Origin: Rhizoclosmatium globosum
Taxonomy: Eukaryota; Chytridiomycota; Chytridiomycetes; Chytridiales; Chytriomycetaceae
Direction of reading: 5' to 3'
Length of the DNA stretch: 64,000 nucleotides
Assembly: GCA_002104985.1 (NCBI GenBank)
Contig: MCGO01000034.1
Location: 310,001-374,000 of the forward strand
The first letter of the stretch is position 1. Each line of letters opens with the position of its first letter. Positions 26,964-37,200 of the stretch are shown here, in pieces. A program made the translations under genes and the position numbers. The notes under the pieces were generated by a model. The model was not told the origin of the DNA. It saw nothing but the letters and a program-made list of their open reading frames with translations, and ran no database searches.

Positions 26964-27964
26964 TGTGACAGGCCTCTCCGCTGGCTATGTCCTGAATCCC
27001 CGCTCCGGTCCTAGGGTTCTGGTAATAGGCCTTTGGTAAATGCCTGCAAAAGTCCTTGCTGACTCCGAAAATGGTCCCTTGATAGGTTCGGAGGTTGAGG
27101 AACAGTATCCTTAAGGTCTAAGCTTAAGGTGGTTTAGAAACAAAATCAAGAACAACAAAACTAAACAACAACAGGGAAGGAAAGGGATAATAATAATGAC
27201 AAAAAGGAATAAACGAACATAAAATAAATTCCACATCTCGCTCGCACCTGGCCTTCATGCCTTACTACAACTACTACGAGAGTCTGCACCACACCACTCC
27301 CGGGTCCTCAATAAGATATAAGTATTATGTGTTTCGCTATAAGCTCTGTTTCCAGTGCCTAAGTATACTACGCATACCGACGGAATAATAATAGCCTAAT
27401 AGAGGGCAATTGACTATCCGCAGTAGGTTCTGCCGCCAGTTGAGATTCCAATACTACCTTCCACGGTCCTACCCTGCCTGAAGTACTCGCTCAACGCACC
27501 CCAACCTACTCGCCGTCTCCAGGCTCCACACATAATCACGAAAGGCCTCGCTCGCCCCTTTGGTCTGCTCTCGCTCACTTTCGCTCTATACTTATCTACA
27601 ACGCTATAGCTAGATCCCTTTTCTTGGTTTGTTTATCGTTGCGGCTCAGGACTCGTCGCGCCCACTTCTTCAGCTCGTCGCCGTCGATGTCCTTTTACAA
27701 CGCGTCCTCCGCCCTCCCAGGGTAACTGGTGTCCACGGTGCCTACCCCGTTGTGGATCCCGAACTGGTCTCGCGTTATTAGAACGCGCTGCTGCCGTCAC
27801 AGACTGGTGACTTTCAACTTATCAGCAACTTTTATTCCATTGTTCACTTGTCGCTCCCCAACAATCAAACAATAATCCAAAAATCCAGACCTAAAATAAT
27901 AAATAAAGAAAACCCTCCCAATAGTAAGTACAACTCTCAACCCCATGTCGATTTGTACGCGACA
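26964..27964 (-). repeat. 5' LTR (coding sense), 1001 bp
   Basis: Begins TGTGACAGGCC and ends GTACGCGACA on the plus strand (TG...CA ends). It is identical to the other LTR except for one extra A (A5 at 27201-27205) and one extra G (G3 at 27302-27304). Transcription of the element should start within this copy. The base right after it in the coding sense is GAGGGGGGCCC, not a recognisable TGG primer-binding site. Confidence 0.95.
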
Positions 27965-28020
27965 TATTTCCTTCATTTTATATAAAAATCAACATCCTTC
28001 ATTCATACACCTTAAATTAT

Positions 28021-29460
28021 CTACATCATAGACCCACTAGTTTCTTCCCACTCTTCAGCACTATACAACCGCCATAAATTCCTCATCTGCAAAGTATACT
28101 TAGCAGAGTCAGAACCATCCAGCATTAACGAGACAGTACATTCCATCCCCTTAACACCTTCAATCCTCACAACATCTCCATTCATTGTTTGAGGACCATC
28201 CTCAATCCTCAACCCATACACAACACCGACATCCCCAACTTCAAATTCACCCTCGCGTCGACAAGACCGTCGATGCCCAACACCCCAATGCCGAGCCTGA
28301 CACTCAACCGAACAATAATACCTCCGTCTACACCTCCCACACTTCCGAAACGAATCACATCTTTCCCGAACTACACCGCATCCATCACACGTAAACCCAA
28401 TCCTCCACATACCCTCAAATTGTGGCTCAACGGCGCTTAAATACGAGTTGCGGGTATTGTGTATCATACGGAGCCATTTGTTTTTGATTTCGAGAATGTA
28501 TTCCATGCTTGATACGACGCCAAAGAATGATTCCGGGGTTGTGTCCGTGTCGCTGTTATTATCTGCGGAGGCATCAGTTGAGAGATTCTCGTTTTCGAGG
28601 ATTGTTTGGAAGAGGTCTATGGAATGGAAAAGGCGATGCGCGACTGTCTTTCCAAGTATCCGAGACATTTGGAACGCCATGTATAGTCCGATGCTTTGAT
28701 GGTAAATATGCTCTTTGGTATCATGTTTGGCAATGTCAGTGATGAAACGAATATCTTCCTTCGTTATGGGTGCTTTGGTGTTATTAAGAGTATTGGCAAA
28801 ACACTCAATGTACGAATCTCGTTGGATTCCAAGGCCTGGAGGTAACTCGTTCCATACAGCGAGGACGTAATCGCGCAAAGGTCTTTCCTGGCCTTGTTTC
28901 AAAAGCGACCGCGCGTGTTTTGAGGGATGTAGAATCAGGTCTTTTGAGACCTGCATTTTGAGTTGCTCCAGATTCCGTTTTTCCGAGATGGTTAGTGGGG
29001 AATCTGGGTGGATGTTTTGGATGATGGTTTGGGCTTCGAGTAGCAATTCTTGGCTGGAGCATAATTCATAGAATATCAAGAGGAAAGAAACACGCAGATT
29101 CACGTCAGCATTAGTTTGTTCGAGTTTGCGTCTCAGGTTGCGACAATTCTTTGAGAGAGATGATGTTGGGTCATTGGCTGGGGCTGTGCAATATTGGCTG
29201 GCGTCCTTCATGGGATTTATGATTTTGTTCTTTATCGGAAGGCTGACAGAGTCAGAATCGAGAACCTGGACACCATAGAGAAGAAGCTCAGGATACTTTT
29301 CCTCTTTGGACCATTCCATGACAGTATCGATAACATTATCAGGATCAAGTTTAGCGTTTGATGGTTTTGATTGAGGTCTATTCTGTCATATTTAATCAGG
29401 TATTGGTCAGTTGGATTTCAAGTGAAGGAGGCATCTTACTTTGCCTTTCCTCTGTGGCAT
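28021..29460 (-). CDS. MYND zinc-finger protein 2 (intact)
   Basis: Two exons: 29460-29440 (MPQRKGK) and 29382-28021, joined in phase 0 to 460 codons. The body is helical and shares blocks with MYND1 (KMQVSKDLILHPSKHARSLL; ERPLRDYVLAVWNELPPGLG; AHRLFHSIDLFQTIL). A complete MYND finger lies near residues 345-390 (CDGC...KCGRCRRRYYCSVECQARHW...H..SC), coordinating two zinc ions and usually binding proline-rich partners. A C-terminal domain (EFEVGDVGVVYGLRI...) is shared only with MYND1. MYND1 and MYND2 lay side by side before the retrotransposon inserted; MYND3 is divergent. No SET domain is present, so this is not an SMYD methyltransferase. Molecular function unknown. Confidence 0.85.
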
Positions 29461-29568
29461 TGTCCAGATAAATAGCTATTGTTAACAGGAAAGGAGGAAC
29501 AGCTCCCTCTTTTGCCCTTAGTAACAAAGTTGTTGGATAGATAGATTTCAAGACAAACAAAAGAAGTG

Positions 29569-30836
29569 ATGGCAAAACAGAAACGCAAAACACCACATCA
29601 AACTCAGAACAAGAAAGCAGGTCAACCAAGTGCTCCACCACCTTCAGCCACTCAAGTTAAGCTTACCCTCCTAGTCACTACCACGTTAATCTAACCAATA
29701 ATAACCAGACCCAATTAACAATCTCCGAATGTCTCTCAAAAGCCCAATCTCTCCTGTCAACTAAATCCATCCTTTCACTTCTCGAACTCGGAACACTGTG
29801 GTTCTTTACCCACTTTACATCCCCACAGTCAACCGCAACCCTCGCTGAAAAGGTGCAACTTCTTCAGTCGCTGATCAGTGCTGCCAAACTGGTTTCAGTC
29901 GAGGAGGAAAACGAACTGACGCCTTTGCTGATTGAGAAAATGGAGCTGTGGAATCGAGTCACGCCGGAGACGGATGGGCCGCTTGTAGCATCGCTGCGGT
30001 CTGTGTTGTTGTATGAGTTGTTTGAGAATACAGAGGACTTGTATGCTGCCGAAGATGAAATTGCGAATGCGTATTCGAGGAGGAAAGTCGGGGAAATGGA
30101 TGAGTACTCGGAAAGCGTCATGAAGCAGTTGTTGCTGGATATTCCTACGGCTGTTGTCCTTTTGGAAGTGAATATTGATGAAGCGCTTGAGTTTATGCAT
30201 CGGAAAAAGTATCGGGAGTTGCGGGATCATGTTATGCTGAAACTGAAGAGTATTCATCGGGGGTTGAGTTATGAGCGGGATGCATATGTTCGTCTGTTTC
30301 TGGCTAGTTGTCGGGAAGGCGATCCAACTGATATTCGGATCGTGGATGAAGAGTTTATTATCGCGTTTGCGAGAGACGAGAAGGAGCATTTGGTGCATCG
30401 AGCGATGGCTGCCTTTGCTGCGTATATCATCAGTGTGCATTTGGGAAAACCTGTTCCACGGAGGTTGTACACTGCAATGTTGTGGCTACGACAGCACCAT
30501 CCCATAGACTCTGAACAAAAAGTATGGTGTCTTGAAAAAGTCATGGTTCTTCGAACGGCGATCTATGCACCAGGTGGATTGATGCATATACTTGACAACT
30601 ATGTGATTTCAGTCCTGAAAAGCTACGAGCTTCACTCAAAACACGCACCATACAAACTAGAATGGATTGGACACTGGTGTACAACCTGTCTCGCAATGCG
30701 AATGGATTTATTGGAAGGGGAAAGAAGGTTACGGAAATGCAGTCGGTGTGGGATACACTATTACTGTTCACGAAAGTGTCAACTTGAGCATTGGAAGGCT
30801 GAGCATCGAATAAAATGCAACAGGATTGTAGAATAA
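29569..30836 (+). CDS. MYND zinc-finger protein 3
   Basis: Two exons (29569-29655, 29709-30836), 404 codons, joined through a GTTAAG donor in phase 0. The Lys-rich N terminus MAKQKRKTPHQTQNKKAG parallels those of MYND1 and MYND2. A long helical body (LSLLELGTLWFF; RRKVGEMDEYSESVMKQLLL; AYIISVHLGKPVPRRLYTAM) ends with a MYND finger close to the C terminus (CTTC...KCSRCGIHYYCSRKCQLEHW...H.IKC). It lacks the extra C-terminal domain of the other two. The 108 bp between its start and that of MYND2 act as a shared divergent promoter. Role unknown. Confidence 0.82.
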
Positions 30837-30958
30837 AGGATAAAAATGTATATTTGTCAGGTATTCGGGAAGGAAGGAAAGGGGGGATCCACGTGCTTTG
30901 CTCCAACCCAAAAAACTCTCTCTGGAGCCACCTTCCCAAAACCAAAACCAAAAATCAA

Positions 30959-32230
30959 ATGAGTATTTCTCGCGTGTCGATTGTTGGCGCTGGATTGATG
31001 GGCGCCGGAATTGCGCAGTCGATTGCTGCAGCACCTGCGTTGGTTGCAAAGAAGATTCAGGTTACTTTGGTTGATGTGACTCAGGTGAGACCCCCGCTTT
31101 CTTTCCAGGCTTTCCCAGTGTCCTAGTATCCTAGTATCCTATTACACGGCATGGCAAGCTTAATCCTGCCTTGATACCTGTTTCACCTACTCCATCAATT
31201 CAGCCACACCTTCTCTAATCCAAAACAACAGGACCGTCTCGACAATGGCAAGAAAATCATCCACCAATCACTCGCCCGAATCGCAAAAAAGAAGTTTGAC
31301 GGCGACGCTGCGAAATCGGGAGAATTTGGTGCGCCTTTTCGTTCCGTGTTTTTGCTTTGCTGAACAAAACGTGGTTCTGGTTTTTTAGTTGATTCCATCT
31401 TGTCCTCCATCGCATTCAAGACAGATGCCGGTGCCGCTGCTTCAGAGTCGGACTTGATTATCGAGGCGATTGTTGAGAACTTGGACGCGAAACAGAAGCT
31501 CTTCAGGTTCTTAAAATACTCTCCTTACCATAATAATCTTGATAATTAAAAACATTAAACAACAGGGACTTGGATACCCGTGCCCCAAAACACGCAATCT
31601 TTGCCTCAAACACATCCTCCCTCCCCATCGCCGAAATCGCTAAATCAACTCTCTCCCGTCGTGACCGCTTCGCAGGTCTCCACTTTTTCAACCCTGTTCC
31701 TCAAATGAAGCTTGTTGAAATCGTGAGAACCAAGGAGCTTTCTCAGGACGTTTTCGTGGGGTTGAAGCAGTTGGTTAAGGATATGGATAAGGTCGGGGTG
31801 GAGTGTAAGGATACTCCTGGGTTTATTGTGAGTTATTATTCCGTATTCGTTATTTCTTTTTTGTCGTCAGTGGGATTTCGGCAGAGGCCCAAGCAACTAA
31901 AAACGACTATTCTTGTTATGACAGGTCAACAGACTTTTGGTCCCATACATGCTTGAAGCCGTTCGCCTCGTTGAACGCGGTGACGCAACCAAAGAAGACG
32001 TGGATATCGCCATGAAGTTGGGTGCCGGGTACCCAATGGGTCCATTTGAGCTTGCTGACTATGTCGGTTTGGACACTACTCAGTTTATTACCGAGGGTTG
32101 GTACAAGGCTGGAAAAGGGTTGCAAGGAAAGGAGTTGGTGCAGCCTCCTGAGAGTCTTGTAAAGCTTGTTGGGGAGGGTAAGTTGGGAAGAAAGAGTGGT
32201 GCTGGATTTTACGACTACGGCAAAAAGTAA
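30959..32230 (+). CDS. 3-hydroxyacyl-CoA dehydrogenase (3-hydroxybutyryl-CoA dehydrogenase type)
   Basis: Five exons (30959-31084, 31232-31328, 31389-31506, 31566-31827, 31925-32230) join to 302 codons, the usual length. It oxidises L-3-hydroxyacyl-CoA to 3-ketoacyl-CoA with NAD in beta-oxidation or butyrate metabolism. The Rossmann fingerprint [10 protein letters not shown] is at residues 10-19. [11 protein letters not shown] and the catalytic [16 protein letters not shown] (His and Glu dyad) follow. The C-terminal domain has [11 protein letters not shown] and [16 protein letters not shown], and the end reads [11 protein letters not shown]. The start has no obvious mitochondrial presequence and no peroxisomal SKL-type end, so location is unclear; upstream in-frame codons to 30815 could add a leader but look non-coding. 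Confidence 0.92.
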
Positions 32231-32663
32231 AGGGAATTGCTTCAGTTGAAAGAAGAGAGAAGCGCGAGGAGGAACTGAAATTTCTTGTTTATTTTGTTTT
32301 AAAGTCACCTTTGACTTGAAACGCGAAGCTTTTTGAGTTATAAAGCATTTCTTTTTTATTCTTAAGTTAAGTGTGTCTTTTGGTGGATGCTGTTTCTTGT
32401 GCTTCTGGTCTCCTCATGGTCTCTTATCAATCCAAATCCAACCAGGAGAATACAAACCAATCTGAAACAGGAAGTCCAACCGTCTCCTAAAAACAATTAC
32501 TATAAATAGGTGAAGCTTCTGGAAGAGTGTTCTTGAAACAAGATACAATTGATTTGATTGGCCGAATTGACGTTTTTCCAATCCTCCAAACCCGAACCCT
32601 GTTTGGACCACTTCTTTCGGTCTTGTCCCATCAATCGAATCAGGCAGCAAAGCACCAAAAAGA
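32231..32663. other. Intergenic, no gene seen
   Basis: 433 bp between two plus-strand genes; AT-rich with short T runs. No coding or RNA feature recognised. Confidence 0.5.
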
Positions 32664-33464
32664 ATGGAGGAAAAGAGACATTCTCCAGTGACTAATCGAA
32701 GCGATGTTTGTATCGCTGATCAAGGGTCTTTGCTGGTACCAACTGACTGGTTCCTTCTTAGACGCAGCCTGAGGAGCCAAACAACCTTCATCTTCTCGTT
32801 CAAAGCATTCCTCGTTCACGATCAGGTTCTCCTCATGCTTCAAATGGATCTACAAATCAACAAGGATCATCATCGTATGGCAACTCTAAACAACCCTCCT
32901 CTTCCCACTCTCACTAAAAACAAATTCAAATTCACTCAGAATTCAAACTGGAAATTCCGATGAAAAGAAGCGACGAAACTCGGGCGAACTCGATGGTCCC
33001 CTTCCAAAACGGACTTCTGCAATCGCGTCAAAGTTTCAGGCATCATTAAAAGTAAAGGAACAACAACAGGCAATTATCGAAGCCCGTCTTGTGTCGCCGC
33101 CAGGGGGTGCTTCAAACCAGGAATCATTCTCCTTCAACCAGCGACCCCTTCAGCCGGCTCCCCTCTCCCGCCTCACTGTCCCAAAACATACACCTTCAAA
33201 TGATCCGTATACAGCTCCTCCCCACTCGGCTCCACCTCCTCATGATCACCACAACAGTAACCAGTACCCACCCCAACCATATCGCCCCATAAGTGGCCCT
33301 CCTACAGCAACTGGCCACTACAATGAACGTTCAAAAATCCCTCTCCCTCCGCCATCTCCATCTTCACATCACCCACCACCCCACTCCGCCTTCCCTTCCA
33401 CAACCGGAAACTACCCACACCACTCCCCACCCCAACAACAAACCCTCCACAACCCATACCCCCT

Positions 33465-33501
<37 letters not shown>

Positions 33502-34104
33502 CCCCCTCCCCAACCCCTTCCTCCCTCATCATCAACATCATCCCGCCGCGCATTCCTCTCCCTCTTCGAATCAGTCTACGACACAGCATCAGACGACCTC
33601 CCCAAACTAGTCGCAACCCTGAAAGACCAGATGCGCAAGTCCTCGTCGCTCTTACAGACCCTCCAGGCCTCTGGACAGATGATCGAGGGTCTTGTGCGCT
33701 CGTGTTTTCGGGATATGCAGGTTCAGTATGGCGAGAAGTTTGGAGCTGCTTTGGCGGATTTGAATCGGAGGGTGGAGGTTTTGGAGGGGAGGTTGGGGCA
33801 GGGTGGTGGTGGTGGACAGAATGGATATGGTGGAAGTGGTTCACAGGGGCAATCGCAGGCTCATGGACAAGTGAGAGGGGGTGGTGTGGAGTATTCGAAT
33901 ACGGGGTTTAGAGGGGAACCAATGACGCCGGCTGTGAAACCGCCCAGTCTTGATTTTCCTGTTCCTGCACACTCTTCGACGTTGACGTCTGGATCGTCTG
34001 GGTCGGGGCAACAGCAACACTCAAATAGTGAGCATACACCGCATGATGTGAATGCCCTGTTAAAGTCTTTGATGGATCGGCTTGATCAGTTGGAAAAGAA
34101 GTGA
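32664..34104 (+). CDS. Unassigned proline/glutamine-rich protein with a coiled-coil core
   Basis: Three exons (32664-32705, 32762-32874, 32940-34104) give 439 codons in frame; the second intron is 65 nt, GTATGG...TCACTCAG. The N-terminal quarter is Ser/Asn-rich with a basic patch (DEKKRRNSGE) and a helical SKFQASLKVKEQQQAIIEAR. A Pro/His-rich region and a run of 12 Gln (CAA repeats near 33470-33500) follow. The conserved-looking core is RRAFLSLFESVYDTASDD, LPKLVATLKDQMRKSSSLLQ, MIEGLVRSCFRDMQVQYGEK and FGAALADLNRRVEVLEGRL, likely a helical/coiled-coil oligomerisation module. After a Gly-rich linker the end is again helical (VNALLKSLMDRLDQLEKK). Composition suggests a nuclear or transcription-linked scaffold. 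I do not recognise the family. Confidence 0.7.
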
Positions 34105-34186
34105 AGTGTATGTTCATCACATGATTTTTGTTTTAAAGTATGCAAAATATAGCGTTGTCTTTTTTAATCGTAATATGATATTGTTG

Positions 34187-36919
34187 TCAAAGGAAGGTCA
34201 TAAGAGCTGCCTTTAGATCTCTGCGAGAACTTGTTGTTGGAATATCGGTTGAATTGCTAGATTCCAATGTAGTCAGCAAAGATCGCATGTACGCTTCTTT
34301 CTTGATATCGAGTGTACGGCTTTTAAGTTCGGCGAGAACCTGCTTTACTCTATCAATTCATATTAGTCAACACCTCAAATAAACTATTGGACATAACTCG
34401 TGATGTCTGAATGGTTTCAACAACACTGCTTGTGCGCCAGACTCCGCAATTTCTTCAACGCGACCCATTTGAGAGTCAGAAGAAATAACCACAACTGGAA
34501 CTGAGCATTGTTGGGTAAGGTCGGTATTCGTGCTGGAATTGCTCGAAGCGAATACAGCATCAAATTGACCGCTTTGCAGAATTTTCAAGGCTTCCGCTGC
34601 CGTAACAGCGATTTTAACTCCATACCCTTCACTCTTCAGTATCGATACAAGAATATTCTGACTTTGCGCACATTCATCTACAACCAGAAACTTTGGCTTA
34701 ATAATATTTTCAGTCGACAAGAATATTTTCGCTGAGTCCATGACTTCAGGTGTAGCCTCGTTCGGTGCTTGTCCTTGCTCACAAGGAATCGCGGCAACGA
34801 TACAGGTTCCAGCGTCATGTTTAATGTCAAAATGCCCACCCTAAAATTAGTTTTTTCAGTGTTGAAACGTGAATTGAGTTTACTCAACCATTTGTTCGGC
34901 AAGTCTCTTTGCAAGATATAGCCCGACTCCAGATCGTCCGTACACTTCATAAAGCTTCTTGACGTTTCCAAGTTTGAGAGAAGCTTCTAATTCATTATTC
35001 TCTTTGGTAGATGTTCCACTAATTCTATCGCGAACCGCGATATAAAACAAGTAATCAGAGGAAACGCTTGTAAACACTTCCAGCCTCAGTTTTCCACCGC
35101 CATTAAAATACTCGATCATATTCAAAAATACGTGCGAAATAGAACGGATGTCGCCTTTCAAAAGAAGTGTAGGGGTTGTCTCCAGACGGTCACAGAAATG
35201 AGTTGACATCGCATTTCGCGTTTTCGTTGGAATGGAGTCAAGAATTTGGTGTATTAAATCGGAAGGTTTGAAGTTCGAATACAAGTCTACTGGGGTTGTC
35301 CTATAACATCTCATTTAGTACGCCTATCACTCGCTAGGTTCTCATAGAAACTTAACTGTAATCGGCGCAAAGCCTCCACCTGCTCCACCACAGTCTTCAA
35401 TCCTTGACACGCCGCTAAAATAACCGAGGCGTCGTTCCCAGCATGTATCATTTCGTGAACCGCGTTTCTGATTTCAGTACACGTGATATCCAGTAACAGA
35501 CTTGCATCCACTATATCCTTGTTAGTATTTCCATCCGTTCCAACAACTCTCTGTTTCATTGCCGCGAATATCGTGGCCATACTTGATTTCCGTGATTTTG
35601 CAAGTCGTGGACTTCCTGGCGGCGGAGTTGACGGTGAAAGTAGAGATGTTGGTGGGACAGGGCTTCCTTCATCGTCAAATGCAGGATTGACGAACACGTC
35701 AAGAAAGGAGCGTCGGCGTCCCGGAACTTTGTGGAGTTGGAAGGGAGATTCTGGTAAGGATTCGGGTTTGAGGTCTTGGTATTTGTCAAGGAGTTCTAAT
35801 AGTTGGAATTTGTTTAATTCAAGTTGTTTTCGGAGGGATACGGTTTCAATTTCGAGGGATTGGATTGTTTCGCGAAGATTTTTTGTTTCGTTGCGTTCAG
35901 TTTGGAGGTTGGCTTGTAGAGTTCCAAGTTGTGGAGAAGGGATGGGTCTTGAGCAGCTTGTGAATCCCAACTATGGGGTTATTTGAGTAAATGAAAACTT
36001 TTGAATGTTGATACGATACCAATTTTTTGGATTTCTGGTCGAAAAATGGCTGGATATCAATCGAAACGCGGTTCGGGTATGCGGTACTTGAGCTCAAGAG
36101 CTCAACTTTTAACGACACACTTGTTTGCTTTTGAAACACTTCTGCTCTGCTGCTCATGAGCTTCAAGAAACATTCTGGTTTGACAAGCTCGCGGAATGGA
36201 GGACCAAAGTGCTCATTTGGGTTCCAATCAGTGGTAGAAAGTCCAAAGATATCGTGAAACGTTGAGTTGAGGTACAGAAGGTCTCCCTATAGAAGATTAA
36301 ATCAATAATAATGTCAACTGTTTTTCATGCATACTTCTTGATCATATAGCTCAACTGCGTAAGGTAACGCGTCGAGCAAAGTCTCTTGTCGAAATTCAGT
36401 ACTGTGTTTAGTGTCGATGGTTGGTGGGGTTATTCTGTGCAGCGTAACGTTCTGATAAAACGATAAAATTAGGTTTAGACAGGTATATAATATACTCACG
36501 GAATCGGGGTGTTCCTCTCTCAGCTCTGTGCCCTTAACAACAAGAATGCCATTTCGATTCGCAGAGCCGCTTTTCACCTCCTTTCGCTTCCAAATCAAAG
36601 AAAACCGTTTCTTTTCATTATTTGACATTACCGAAATAGTTCCAGGAAAACTAGAATCGGTTTCATCGTTACTTGAAATCCATTGAGTCAAGTCAAGAAA
36701 CTCTTGAATAGATGTTGCCGCGATAAGAACGCGTAATGTTTCAGCAGAGGTTGTGTCATCAAGGTCGCTGGCTTCCAGCGGAATCGGAAGTTGAGTGAGA
36801 CCAAGAAGACGGGATAGAGCAGCGTTTGCCCACCATTTCCACTCTTGTGGCACACTTTCCCCCACAGGTTTTTCTATGAGGAAGCACGGTGCGTTGAGGG
36901 AGTTGAGAGTCAGGAACAT
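34187..36919 (-). CDS. Hybrid histidine kinase paralogue 1, predicted pseudokinase
   Basis: Seven exons (36919-36500, 36451-36335, 36286-36020, 35970-35357, 35300-34889, 34840-34398, 34349-34187) give 811 codons. The order matches kinases 2 and 3: N-terminal conserved domain (EWKWWANAALSRLL), PAS-like segment (GDLLYLNSTFHDIFGLS), helical dimerisation region, ATPase-like domain and receiver. Key residues are lost. The H box HEIRNPL is TEIRNAVHEM, without the phosphorylated His. The DxGxG box is RDRISGTS. In the receiver the phospho-accepting Asp of FMDIEMP is replaced (FDAVFASSNSS). The glycine loop YGRSGVGLYLAKRL and receiver Lys (LLKPF) remain. The frame is clean throughout with no stop or frameshift, so it is probably a functional non-catalytic regulator, perhaps a partner of the adjacent kinases. 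Confidence 0.85.
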
Positions 36920-37200
36920 GGTGTTGCTGATGGTCTGATGGAAAAGGTACTATGAAAAACTTGACTTCAATCAAAGGCTACTGTTTCCATTACGTAACGG
37001 AATTGTGAATTGTTAGTAATTTTCTAGACAATGGGCTTCTAGAAGGAGACGCGGATGATCCTGAACAATGACAACCACGCTCTTGGGTTATCCCTTTCAA
37101 AATCCGAATATATGATGCATAATGGGCTAAATACGATGTACTTGATTACTTTGCGATTTGTTCTACTTTTAATTTCTTTCATCATTTAACTCATTTAAAA
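36920..37200. other. Divergent promoter region
   Basis: 281 bp between the start of kinase 1 (minus) and the CPSF6-like gene (plus). No other feature recognised. Confidence 0.5.

Larger units (their letters stand above)
14040..27964 (-). mobile_element. Complete 13.9-kb Ty3/gypsy-type LTR retrotransposon with an AP-endonuclease domain in pol
   Basis: Two direct repeats (14040-15038 and 26964-27964) bound an internal region whose ORFs all point to the minus strand. The order in the coding sense is: LTR, small acidic ORF1, coiled-coil/membrane/gag ORF2, zinc knuckle + aspartic protease ORF3, linker, reverse transcriptase + RNase H, AP endonuclease, integrase (HHCC and DD35E) with a large insertion, integrase C-terminal domain, chromodomain-like segment, LTR. 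RT-RH before integrase and the chromodomain place it with Ty3/gypsy chromoviruses. A 4-bp target duplication TATT (5 bp if the shared T is counted) flanks it: 14036-14039 and 27965-27968. The size is about twice that of ordinary Ty3/gypsy elements. No substitution was seen between LTRs, so insertion was recent. It splits a tandem pair of MYND genes. Confidence 0.93.

Noticed and set aside
33091..34104. Start of the polyQ protein at the in-frame GTG at 33091
   Set aside because: Two upstream exons with good splice sites extend the frame to an ATG at 32664, and the added sequence is coherent.
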